The notes under the pieces are model-generated. The model made no database searches. It saw only the letters and a list, made by a program, of their open reading frames with translations, and was not told where the DNA came from. The position numbers were made by a program, and so were the translations under genes. Source: an uncultured Collinsella sp. (GTDB taxonomy: Bacteria; Actinomycetota; Coriobacteriia; Coriobacteriales; Coriobacteriaceae). From it: a stretch of 5,678 nt of DNA. Shown here piece by piece: positions 1-5,230 of this stretch. Each line of letters begins with the position of its first letter. The first letter of the stretch is position 1. Where the stretch lies: NCBI GenBank assembly GCA_900550825.1, contig URTZ01000131.1, positions 1 to 5,678 of the forward strand, in the 5' to 3' direction.

Positions 1-544
1 CGCTGCGGCGGAGCTTGCGCTTGCCGTGGGCGATCGTGCGCCCTGGGCGCCGGCGCTCGACGGGCTGGTGCTTCGTGTGCCCGCCGGTGGGCGCGCCTGC
101 GTGATGGGCGCCTCGGGCGTGGGCAAGTCGACGTTGCTTGCGCTGGTGGCGGGGGAGTGCGCACCGTGCTCCATGGTGTTTCAGGATGTGCGCCTGGTCG
201 AGGACGCCTCTGCTTTGGATAACGTGCTGGTGTGCGCCGATGCACGCGTGAATACCTCGAGTGCCGCTGCCTTGTTGCGCCTGCTGGTACCGGGGATCGA
301 TGTGCATGCCCGCGTGGCCGAGCTCTCGGGCGGGCAGCGCCGTCGTGTCGAGATTGCCCGAGCCCTGCTGTGTCCGGGCGGCGCAGTGATTCTGGACGAG
401 CCCTTTACCGGTCTAGACATCGCTGCGCGCGACGCATGCACCGAGGTCGTGCTCGACTTGCTCGACGGCCGTATGCTGTTGCTTGCCACGCACGATTCCG
501 CTGACGCTCGGGCCCTCAATATCTCGGACATCATCACGCTCTAA
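1..544 (+). CDS. ABC transporter ATP-binding protein, compact (5' end outside window)
   Basis: The frame is open from the left edge to TAA at 542-544, so the start codon lies outside; a GTG at 26 is in frame but has no convincing ribosome site. All ABC ATPase landmarks are visible in order: Walker A GASGVGKST (nt 107-133), Q-loop glutamine in VFQD (182-184), signature LSGGQ (323-337), Walker B ending ILDEP with catalytic Glu (398-400), a D-loop-like GLD, and the switch His in ATHD (491-493). It should therefore hydrolyse ATP at the cytoplasmic face to drive a transporter whose permease is probably encoded just upstream. The general look (VFQDxRL, NV) resembles the NitT/TauT/thiamine-precursor class, but the substrate cannot be read from this part. 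Oddity: only 19 residues separate the Walker A Lys from the Q-loop Gln, about half the usual distance. The family call is secure; the cargo is unknown. Confidence 0.9.
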   Translation, partial: AAAELALAVGDRAPWAPALDGLVLRVPAGGRACVMGASGVGKSTLLALVAGECAPCSMVFQDVRLVEDASALDNVLVCADARVNTSSAAALLRLLVPGIDVHARVAELSGGQRRRVEIARALLCPGGAVILDEPFTGLDIAARDACTEVVLDLLDGRMLLLATHDSADARALNISDIITL

Positions 545-570
545 AGACTTACTCAGCAACAAATTGATCC

Positions 571-593
571 GTTTTTTCTCCGTCCCCATGGGG
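571..593. repeat. possible REP-like fragment with GGGGACGGAG core
   Basis: Read on the minus strand, this stretch is a 10-bp palindrome CCCCATGGGG followed by ACGGAGAAAAAA. The nonamer GGGACGGAG followed by an A-run also occurs at 4145-4160, inside the palindrome of the ygiQ/DUF1275 intergenic region. I read it as a partial copy of a dispersed intergenic element; that is inference from two copies in one window. It sits directly after the ABC gene but has no GC stem followed by a T-run on the plus strand, so it is not a convincing intrinsic terminator. Confidence 0.3.
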
Positions 594-600
594 TCGGGTA

Positions 601-657
601 TGGTATTCTATCTACGGGGTAATACTTAGGAATACCAAGTAATACCAACGCCGTAGA
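601..657 (+). promoter_or_regulatory. candidate autoregulated promoter/operator of the antitoxin gene
   Basis: An AT-rich island in GC-rich surroundings. Half-sites of the form GGTAWT occur twice forward (GGTATTC 602-608, GGTAATAC 618-625) and twice reversed (GAATACC 630-636, TAATACC 640-646). GGTAATACTT (618-627) and AAGTAATACC (637-646) form an inverted repeat with one mismatch, bracketed by a perfect outer pair TCTACGG (611-617)/CCGTAGA (651-657). TGGTATTCT (601-609) could be an extended -10 (TGnTATnnT), which would put transcription initiation inside the dyad; I see no good -35. Ribbon-helix-helix antitoxins of the RelB/DinJ type are known to repress their own promoters through clustered palindromic half-sites, so autorepression by the gene at 760 is the natural inference. 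The repeats are certain; the role is inferred. Confidence 0.55.
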
Positions 658-667
658 ACAAACTCCA

Positions 668-724
668 GATGCGGGCCAATCGGGTTGCCTTCACAGCCCG
701 TCGCCCAGCCGCGTGGCCCGCATC
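668..724 (+). other. structured leader segment upstream of the antitoxin
   Basis: A perfect 11-bp inverted repeat, GATGCGGGCCA (668-678) and TGGCCCGCATC (714-724), encloses 35 nt. Within it CGGGTTG (681-687) can pair with CAGCCCG (694-700) through one G-U pair around a six-base loop. The RNA would thus fold into an outer stem carrying an inner hairpin, ending 35 nt before the antitoxin start codon at 760. No T-run follows, so it is not an intrinsic terminator, and I do not recognise a known riboswitch class. It could be a leader controlling translation or stability, a small RNA, or a DNA repeat with no RNA role. Confidence 0.4.
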
Positions 725-759
725 CATCCGCACCACCGTCGTTTCAAGAAGGAAGCGCC

Positions 760-963
760 ATGGCAGAACACATGACCCCGGTTGTCGCGAAGGTTTTGCC
801 CGAGGAAAAGGCGGCCTTCGCGGCGGCAACCCAGCTCGTGGGCACCACGCCGTCCAACGCCATCCGCATGTTCATCGCCGCTTTCAATCGCTGTGGCACC
901 TTCCCGTTCGACATTTCGCCCAACGGGGCCTTTGGCGCTGCGCCCGATTCTCATCAACAATGA
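760..963 (+). CDS. RelB/DinJ-family antitoxin, apparently without its toxin
   Basis: A 67-residue protein starting at ATG 760, chosen because AAGAAGGAAG (745-754) sits at Shine-Dalgarno distance and the family pattern begins there; an in-frame ATG at 685 lacks a ribosome site and would add 25 unrelated residues. The N-terminal part matches a ribbon-helix-helix fold: strand VVAKVLP (8-14), helix EEKAAFAAATQLVG (15-28), then TTPSNAIRMFIAAF (29-42), ending in the DinJ/RelB hallmark FPFDIS (48-53). Such antitoxins dimerise, bind their own operator, and neutralise a RelE/YafQ ribonuclease through the C-terminal tail. Normally the toxin gene follows immediately or overlaps; here the next 88 nt hold a repeat and then an unrelated protease gene. 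It is therefore an orphan, or partners a distant toxin, or acts as a plain repressor. The family is fairly secure; the present role is unknown. Confidence 0.85.
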   Translation: MAEHMTPVVAKVLPEEKAAFAAATQLVGTTPSNAIRMFIAAFNRCGTFPFDISPNGAFGAAPDSHQQ

Positions 964-971
964 CTGTTCCA

Positions 972-1034
972 AACTGCCGGCACTTGGGGACGTTCTTTTT
1001 CTGCCGGCAGTTAAGGAACGTCCCTAAGTGCCGG
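972..1034. repeat. composite inverted repeat, REP-like, two alternative hairpins
   Basis: Arms 977-995 and 1016-1034 (19 nt each) are complementary at 18 positions, the odd one being a G-U pair in RNA (G986 with U1025), around a 20-nt loop. A second pair, AACTGCCGGCA (972-982) and TGCCGGCAGTT (1002-1012), is a perfect 11-bp match. The two structures compete because both use 977-982. GTTTT (1035-1039) follows the long stem, so weak termination of the antitoxin transcript is possible, but the run is short. The element fills nearly the whole gap between the antitoxin stop and the protease ribosome site. Its shape suggests a mobile-origin intergenic repeat; its copy number elsewhere cannot be seen here. 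Confidence 0.75.
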
Positions 1035-1051
1035 GTTTTGAGGAGGTTGGC

Positions 1052-1963
1052 ATGCTCAATGCGATGATTTGGGCGCTTGCCTGTTTTGGCGTCGTCGCTG
1101 CCGATATTGCCCTGAGCATCGTTTTGTTCTCCGCCCTTGGCGTCGCATCGGTGTTCATGGGTTTTTCGATCGATGACCTCGACATTCAATTGCTTCAGGC
1201 CGTCGCGCAGACAGCATCGTTTTTGATGGCGCTGCTGTGGTGGCGTTATCTGTGGCCGCGTTCGTTTATGGCACGCCGGCAAAGCGAACACCCGCTCGGC
1301 GGGGGAGCGCGTGGGGCGTGGAAACGCATCGCCTGCGTTATCGTGATCGGCCTGGCCCTGCAGGTGGTTGTTGGCTACGTGACCGACGCCGCGCTGTCGC
1401 TGTTGCCCGATGCCGCGGCCGACTACAGCGAGCTTGTCGAGGAAACAGGCATGGGCGACACCAGTTATCTCGCCGTCCTGACTACGGTACTCGGCGCCCC
1501 ATTTTGTGAAGAGCTGCTGGTGCGCGGCATTATTTTTGAGTTTTCGCTCCGAGCGTTTAATCCGCAGTGCCGCCCACTTTGGAAGCGCCGGCGTCGTGCG
1601 AGCGCGCAGGATGGCGCCATGGTGCCTTGGGCGGCCCCAAGCACGTGGGGTATCGCCGCGGCAATCGTGCTGCAGGCGGCCATCTTTGGCTTTATGCATA
1701 TGAACTGGGTGCAGGGCTGCTATGCGGGCGCTGCCGGCCTCATTTTTGGCTGGGTGCTCGTGACGACCGGAAAGCTCCGCTACACGATTCTGCTGCACTT
1801 TGCCTTTAATGCCGGGTCGTATCTCATGACGTTGCTCTGGTTTGTGAACACGCCGCTCGATGTGGCAATTACGGTCGCTATCGCCGGCGTCATCCTCGTT
1901 GAGGCAATGCGTTCGCTGCGCCACGCGTGTGGGGTGGATGCAGCGAGCGCACCGCTGCCCTAG
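1052..1963 (+). CDS. CPBP-family intramembrane glutamic protease
   Basis: A 303-residue multi-pass membrane protein of the CPBP family (CAAX protease and bacteriocin-processing, also called Abi; PF02517). ATG 1052 is chosen because GAGGAGG (1040-1046) lies five bases upstream; an in-frame GTG at 1028 falls inside the repeat. All three family motifs are present: EELLVR (Glu153, Glu154, Arg158), FGFMH (Phe212 to His216) and HFAFN (His249, Asn253). Hydrophobic segments occur near residues 3-38, 50-64, 90-112, 140-170, 197-240 and 258-287, and a basic charged loop (KRRRRAS) lies between motifs 1 and 2. In eukaryotic Rce1 the equivalent residues cleave CAAX proteins; bacterial members are linked to bacteriocin maturation or immunity, protein secretion or regulated proteolysis. 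No bacteriocin gene is adjacent, so the substrate is unknown. It is convergent with, and overlaps by 4 bp, the radical SAM gene. The active-site set looks intact. Confidence 0.92.
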   Translation: MLNAMIWALACFGVVAADIALSIVLFSALGVASVFMGFSIDDLDIQLLQAVAQTASFLMALLWWRYLWPRSFMARRQSEHPLGGGARGAWKRIACVIVIGLALQVVVGYVTDAALSLLPDAAADYSELVEETGMGDTSYLAVLTTVLGAPFCEELLVRGIIFEFSLRAFNPQCRPLWKRRRRASAQDGAMVPWAAPSTWGIAAAIVLQAAIFGFMHMNWVQGCYAGAAGLIFGWVLVTTGKLRYTILLHFAFNAGSYLMTLLWFVNTPLDVAITVAIAGVILVEAMRSLRHACGVDAASAPLP

Positions 1964-4095
1964 TTGCGGCGTCCGCCTCCGTTGGCGCCCTGACGCCCCT
2001 GGGCTGCGCGATTGCGACCGGCAGTGTTCTGTGCGCGCGACATGCCGCTGTGCCCCTTGCTACCCTTGGGCCCCTTGCCGGCGGCGCCACCGTGGGCCTT
2101 GCCGCCCTTCTTGCCGGTGCCATGCCCACCGCCGGCAGACGTCTCGCCCGGGCGTGGCGGCACGGGGCGAATCAGGCAATGCTTGGTGTAGCCAATCAGA
2201 TCGCGGCGGCCGGCTTTTTCCAGCGCCTCGCGCACGAGCTTGTAGTTCTCGGGCTTGCGATACTGGATGAGCGCACGCTGCATGGCCTTCTCGTGCGGGT
2301 CGCGCGCCACGTAGATCGGCTGCATGGTGCGCGGATCCACGCCGGTGTAGTACATGCACGTTGACATGGTGGACGGGGTGGGGTAGAAGTCCTGCACCTG
2401 TTCGGGCATGTAGCCCATGTCGCGCACGGCCTCGGCAAGGTCCACTGCTTCCTTCATCGTTGAGCCGGGATGGCTCGAGATTAGGTACGGCACTACGTAC
2501 TGTTTGAGTCCGTATTCGCGGTTCAGGCGTTCAAATTTACGGCAGAACGCGTCGTAGACGGCGCGGCTCGGCTTGCCCATCACGGACAACACCGCGTCGC
2601 TCACGTGCTCGGGTGCTACGCGCAGCTGGCCCGAGACATGGTGCTCCAGCAGCTCGCGCAAAAACTCGTCCGAGGCGTCGGCCATGGTGTAGTCAAAGCG
2701 GATGCCGCTGCGCACAAAGACCTTTTTGACGCCCGGCAGCTGACGCAGGTCGCGCAGCAGCTGTGTGTAGCCGCTCTCGTCGACCACCATGTTCTTGCAC
2801 ACACTCGGCCACAAGCAGCGCTTGTTCTTGCACACGCCGTGCTTGAGCTGTTTGTCGCAGGCAGGGCGGCTAAAGTTTGCCGTCGGTCCGCCCACATCGT
2901 TGATATAGCCCTTAAACTCCGGGTCGCGCGTGAGCAGCTCGGCCTCGCGCATGATCGAGTCGTGGCTGCGCATCTGCAACACGCGGCCCTGGTGGAAGGT
3001 GAGCGCGCAAAACGAGCACTCACCAAAGCACCCGCGGTTGGAGCTAATGGAAAACTTGATCTCGGCAAAGGCCGGCACGCCGCCCGCCGCGTCGTAGTCG
3101 GGATGCCAATCGCGTGCGTAGGGGAGCTCGGCCACCTCGTCCATCTCATCGGTGGTGAGCGTCGCCGACGGCGGGTTCTGCACCACATAGACGCTGTTGG
3201 GATAGGGCTCTACCAGGCGATGTCCGGTGATGGGGTCCATGTTTTGCTGCTGCACGTTAAAGCTGCGCGCGTAGTTGAGCTTGTCGGCGGTAAGGTCGTC
3301 CCAGCTGGGCAGCAGGTCGTAGTCGTAGACCTCGTCGAGCGAGCCTGTGCGGTAAACGGTGCCGTTGATATAGGTGATCTGATCGACGGGCAGCCCCGCG
3401 TCGAGTGCGTCGGCGATCTCGACAATCGCGTGCTCGCCCATGCCGTAGATGAGGATGTCGGCGCCCGAGTCGAGCAGTACCGAACGCTTGAGCTTGTCCT
3501 GCCAGTAGTCGTAGTGGGCCAGGCGGCGCAGGCTCGCCTCGATGCCGCCGATAATGATGGGGGCGTCCTTGAACGTCTGACGGATGAGGTTGCCGTAGAC
3601 CGTGACGGCACGGTTGGGGCGGTGACCTTCCTCGCCGCCGGGGGTATAGGCGTCGGTGTGGCGGCGGTGCTTGGTCACCGAATAGTGGTTGACCATGGAG
3701 TCCATGTTGCCGGCGCTGACGAGAAAGCCCAGGCGCGGTTCGCCGAGCACCGTGATGCTGGCGGGGTCGGTCCAGTCGGGCTGGCAGATGATGCCCACTT
3801 TGTAGCCGTGCGCGTCGAGCACGCGGCTGATGATGGCCATACCAAAGCTGGGGTGGTCCACGTAGGCGTCGCCGCAGATGTAGACAAAGTCGCACTGGTC
3901 CCAACCGCGTGCATCCATGTCGGCGCGGCTGACGGGGAGGAACTTGTCGCGGCCCGGACGCCAGGGGCGGGCGGGTGCTGCCGGGGTATGAGTGGCGTGG
4001 CCACCCTGGGCCTTGCCGCCACGCTTTTGCTGCTGGCCCTGTTTGCCCTGCTGACTGCGCTGGTTGTTCTGAGCGTGCTGAGGCTTTTTTGCCAC
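1960..4095 (-). CDS. ygiQ: YgiQ family (UPF0313) radical SAM protein
   Basis: A 711-residue protein read leftwards. The GTG at 4095 is chosen because GGGAGGG (minus strand, 4105-4099) lies just upstream; an in-frame extension to 4266 lacks a ribosome site and any family similarity. Order: a basic Gln/Lys/Gly-rich tail (1-50); the YgiQ N-terminal domain beginning KFLPVSRADMDARGWD, with GDAYVDHPSFG (75-85); the radical SAM core with CxxxCxxC at Cys356, Cys360 and Cys363, preceded by SISSNRG; a further cysteine group at 413, 422, 427 and 433; a C-terminal domain containing QDFYPTPSTMSTCMYYTG; and a Gly/Lys/Arg-rich tail of about 60 residues. The CxxxCxxC set should ligate a 4Fe-4S cluster that cleaves S-adenosylmethionine to a 5'-deoxyadenosyl radical. 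The biological reaction of this widespread family is not established as far as I know. Length fits the family (about 600-740). It ends in the same CTAG as the convergent protease gene. Confidence 0.95.
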   Translation of the reverse strand: MAKKPQHAQNNQRSQQGKQGQQQKRGGKAQGGHATHTPAAPARPWRPGRDKFLPVSRADMDARGWDQCDFVYICGDAYVDHPSFGMAIISRVLDAHGYKVGIICQPDWTDPASITVLGEPRLGFLVSAGNMDSMVNHYSVTKHRRHTDAYTPGGEEGHRPNRAVTVYGNLIRQTFKDAPIIIGGIEASLRRLAHYDYWQDKLKRSVLLDSGADILIYGMGEHAIVEIADALDAGLPVDQITYINGTVYRTGSLDEVYDYDLLPSWDDLTADKLNYARSFNVQQQNMDPITGHRLVEPYPNSVYVVQNPPSATLTTDEMDEVAELPYARDWHPDYDAAGGVPAFAEIKFSISSNRGCFGECSFCALTFHQGRVLQMRSHDSIMREAELLTRDPEFKGYINDVGGPTANFSRPACDKQLKHGVCKNKRCLWPSVCKNMVVDESGYTQLLRDLRQLPGVKKVFVRSGIRFDYTMADASDEFLRELLEHHVSGQLRVAPEHVSDAVLSVMGKPSRAVYDAFCRKFERLNREYGLKQYVVPYLISSHPGSTMKEAVDLAEAVRDMGYMPEQVQDFYPTPSTMSTCMYYTGVDPRTMQPIYVARDPHEKAMQRALIQYRKPENYKLVREALEKAGRRDLIGYTKHCLIRPVPPRPGETSAGGGHGTGKKGGKAHGGAAGKGPKGSKGHSGMSRAQNTAGRNRAAQGRQGANGGGRRN

Positions 4096-4126
4096 GATCC
4101 CTCCCGGTGTCTGTATGCTGCACGTA

Positions 4127-4132
4127 ATTGTA
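4127..4132 (-). promoter_or_regulatory. possible -10 box for the radical SAM gene
   Basis: On the minus strand, TACAAT lies here, preceded by GGT. Initiation would fall near 4120, leaving about 25 nt before the GTG at 4095, which is a sensible distance. The hexamer 17 bases further upstream (AGCTCC) is a poor -35 and overlaps the inverted repeat at 4134-4166, so the promoter, if real, may need an activator or be controlled through that palindrome. Confidence 0.3.
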
Positions 4133-4133
4133 A

Positions 4134-4166
4134 CCAGTCTTTTTGGGACGGAGCTAAAAAGACTGG
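4134..4166. repeat. 11-bp perfect inverted repeat in the divergent intergenic region
   Basis: CCAGTCTTTTT (4134-4144) and AAAAAGACTGG (4156-4166) are perfect complements around the 11-base centre GGGACGGAGCT. The repeat lies in the 253-bp space between the divergent radical SAM and DUF1275 genes, immediately behind the candidate -10 of the former. Either it is an operator, or it is another member of the GGGAC-centred intergenic family seen at 571-593, 972-1034 and 5071-5099. As a terminator it would be odd, since neither flanking gene points into it. The rest of the region (4167-4331) shows only minor dyads, ATCGGC/GCCGAT (4187-4200) and GGCGG/CCGCC (4292-4309), and no promoter I would defend. 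Confidence 0.7.
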
Positions 4167-4348
4167 GGGAGTACATGGGCTGGCGGATCGGCGTGCCGAT
4201 GCGGGCGCCGTTTGTTTCCAGACTGTGTATCCCCGTGTCGAAGGAGCCGTCTCGCGCGCACGCCATGTTGTCAATGGGTTACAGTATGAACGGCGGTTAT
4301 GTTTCCGCCAACGCACGAGAGGGTCGTCAACAAGGAGGATGCACGACG

Positions 4349-5065
4349 ATGCAGCGTGCCAAACAGATATCGGAGTCCATCGAACTGGGCATTATCCTGG
4401 CGCTCGCCGGCGGCTTTATGGATGTGTATTCGTACATTGGGCGCGACCATGTTTTCGCAAACGCGCAGACGGGCAACATCCTGCTTGTGGGCGTGAGCAT
4501 CTCGGAGGGCAACTGGGCACTTGCGGGGCGCTACTTCTTCCCTGTGGTGTCGTTTGCCGTGGGCATTATGCTTGCCGACCTGGTACACGAACGGTTTGGC
4601 AGTGTGATTCACTGGCGCCAGGTGACGGTGTTCTTTGAAGCCGTCATCTTGCTGGGCGTGAGCTTTATCCCCGGTGGCGGTTACAACCTGCTCGCCAACT
4701 GCCTCACTTCGTTTGCCTGCGGCATGCAGGTCGAGAGCTTCCGCAAGATTCACGGTCATGGCATCGCTACGACCATGTGCATCGGCAACTTGCGCAACGC
4801 GCTGCAAAACGTGGACGATTACATCATCACCCACAGGCGCGGCTTTTTGGAAAACGGCCTGCTGTACTTTGGCGTGATCTTTACCTTTGTGTTTGGCGCC
4901 GTGTTGGGCAACTGGTGTATTGAGCGCATGGGCCTGCACGCCATCGTCGTGGCGAGCTTGCTGCTGTTTGTCGCGTTTGCCATCATGTTCATCGACCGCG
5001 AGCGCGACTTGCGCTTACGCTGGAAGGTTGCGGCCGAGGCTTGGAAAGAGGGCTGTCGAAAGTAA
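4349..5065 (+). CDS. DUF1275 (YoaK-like) family integral membrane protein
   Basis: A 238-residue protein starting at ATG 4349, ten bases after AAGGAGG (4332-4338). The out-of-frame ATG at 4339 gives no family match, and the frame's upstream extension to 4115 runs through the intergenic repeat and is not used. Family signatures are visible: GGFMDVYSYI (21-30) followed by VFANAQTGNILLVG (35-48), then CGMQ (124-127) and the second conserved segment TTMCIGNLRNAL (141-152). Hydrophobic spans near 13-30, 40-57, 63-79, 92-107, 113-128, 170-189 and 197-215 indicate a protein with about six or seven membrane segments. A positively charged C-terminal tail follows. DUF1275/YoaK proteins are widespread and uncharacterised; transport has been suggested but I know of no proven substrate. 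The gene stands alone: a divergent gene lies upstream and a strong terminator follows six bases after its stop. The family call is good; no function is claimed. Confidence 0.9.
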   Translation: MQRAKQISESIELGIILALAGGFMDVYSYIGRDHVFANAQTGNILLVGVSISEGNWALAGRYFFPVVSFAVGIMLADLVHERFGSVIHWRQVTVFFEAVILLGVSFIPGGGYNLLANCLTSFACGMQVESFRKIHGHGIATTMCIGNLRNALQNVDDYIITHRRGFLENGLLYFGVIFTFVFGAVLGNWCIERMGLHAIVVASLLLFVAFAIMFIDRERDLRLRWKVAAEAWKEGCRK

Positions 5066-5070
5066 CCGAA

Positions 5071-5107
5071 TGCGGCAAAGGGGCTGTCCCTTTGCCGCAA
5101 TATTTTT
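5071..5107 (+). terminator. intrinsic terminator of the DUF1275 gene
   Basis: TGCGGCAAAGGG (5071-5082) and CCCTTTGCCGCA (5088-5099) form a perfect 12-bp stem with a five-base loop GCTGT, followed by ATATTTTT (5100-5107). It begins six bases after the DUF1275 stop codon at 5063-5065. This is a textbook Rho-independent terminator. Its GGGGCTGTCCC heart also resembles the GGGAC-containing repeats elsewhere in the window, so it may be a co-opted repeat. Confidence 0.9.
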
Positions 5108-5114
5108 CATCACC

Positions 5115-5171
5115 TGTTGAAACGCTTTAACAAATTTGACGTTCTCACGCGTTTTTTGTTTCAAAAGCGTT
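5115..5171. promoter_or_regulatory. candidate operator pair upstream of the alcohol dehydrogenase gene
   Basis: TGTTGAAACGCTTTAACA (5115-5132) is an 18-bp palindrome with seven of nine pairs matching and a CG near its centre, as in LacI-family and CcpA (cre) sites. The stretch 5121-5134 recurs inverted at 5155-5171 with three extra bases: AACGCTTT against AAAGCGTT, and ACAAA against TTTGT. The CG centres are 45 bp apart. The region lies between the upstream terminator and the gene at 5231, where control of a catabolic dehydrogenase is expected. I could not settle on -35 and -10 boxes; TTGACG (5136-5141) and TAGGAT (5171-5176) are present but wrongly spaced for each other. Regulator identity is inference; Rex-type TTGTTAA-N4-TTAACAA does not fit because the half-site spacing is two bases too long. 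Confidence 0.45.
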
Positions 5172-5188
5172 AGGATGGGACTCATAGC

Positions 5189-5211
5189 GTGGGGCGTAAT
5201 GGGTGCCCCGC
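5189..5211 (+). other. small leader hairpin before the alcohol dehydrogenase ribosome site
   Basis: GTGGGGC (5189-5195) can pair with GCCCCGC (5205-5211) using one U-G pair, around a nine-base loop. It lies eight bases before the ribosome site GGGAGG (5219-5224). No T-run follows, so it is not a terminator. It may stabilise the 5' end of an abundant mRNA; that is inference from a weak structure. Confidence 0.3.
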
Positions 5212-5230
5212 ACACGATGGGAGGCTATCA

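Noticed and set aside
545..600. Intrinsic terminator after the ABC ATPase gene
   Set aside because: There is a T-run at 572-577 but no GC-rich stem before it, and the CCCCATGGGG palindrome that follows has no T-run behind it.
884..1924. A 346-codon open frame on the minus strand opposite the protease gene
   Set aside because: It crosses the antitoxin end, the repeat and the protease, has a composition typical of an antisense shadow (many His, Arg and Gln), and has no family signature.
4187..4200. ATCGGC/GCCGAT dyad as an operator
   Set aside because: Six bases each side with a two-base centre is common by chance in GC-rich DNA, and there is no neighbouring promoter to support it.
4096..4266. 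N-terminal extension of the radical SAM protein to an ATG at 4266
   Set aside because: It would translate through the palindrome at 4134-4166, has no ribosome site, and the GTG at 4095 has a strong GGGAGGG upstream.
2605..4638. A 677-codon open frame on the plus strand opposite the radical SAM gene
   Set aside because: It lies antisense to a clearly recognised gene, runs on through the ygiQ-DUF1275 intergenic repeat into the DUF1275 gene, shows no recognisable domain, and is explained by the GC-rich codon bias of the true gene.
5115..5134. Rex (redox repressor) binding site upstream of fucO
   Set aside because: The ends TGTT and AACA are right, but they are ten bases apart rather than eight, and the inner AA/TT positions do not line up with the usual Rex operator.
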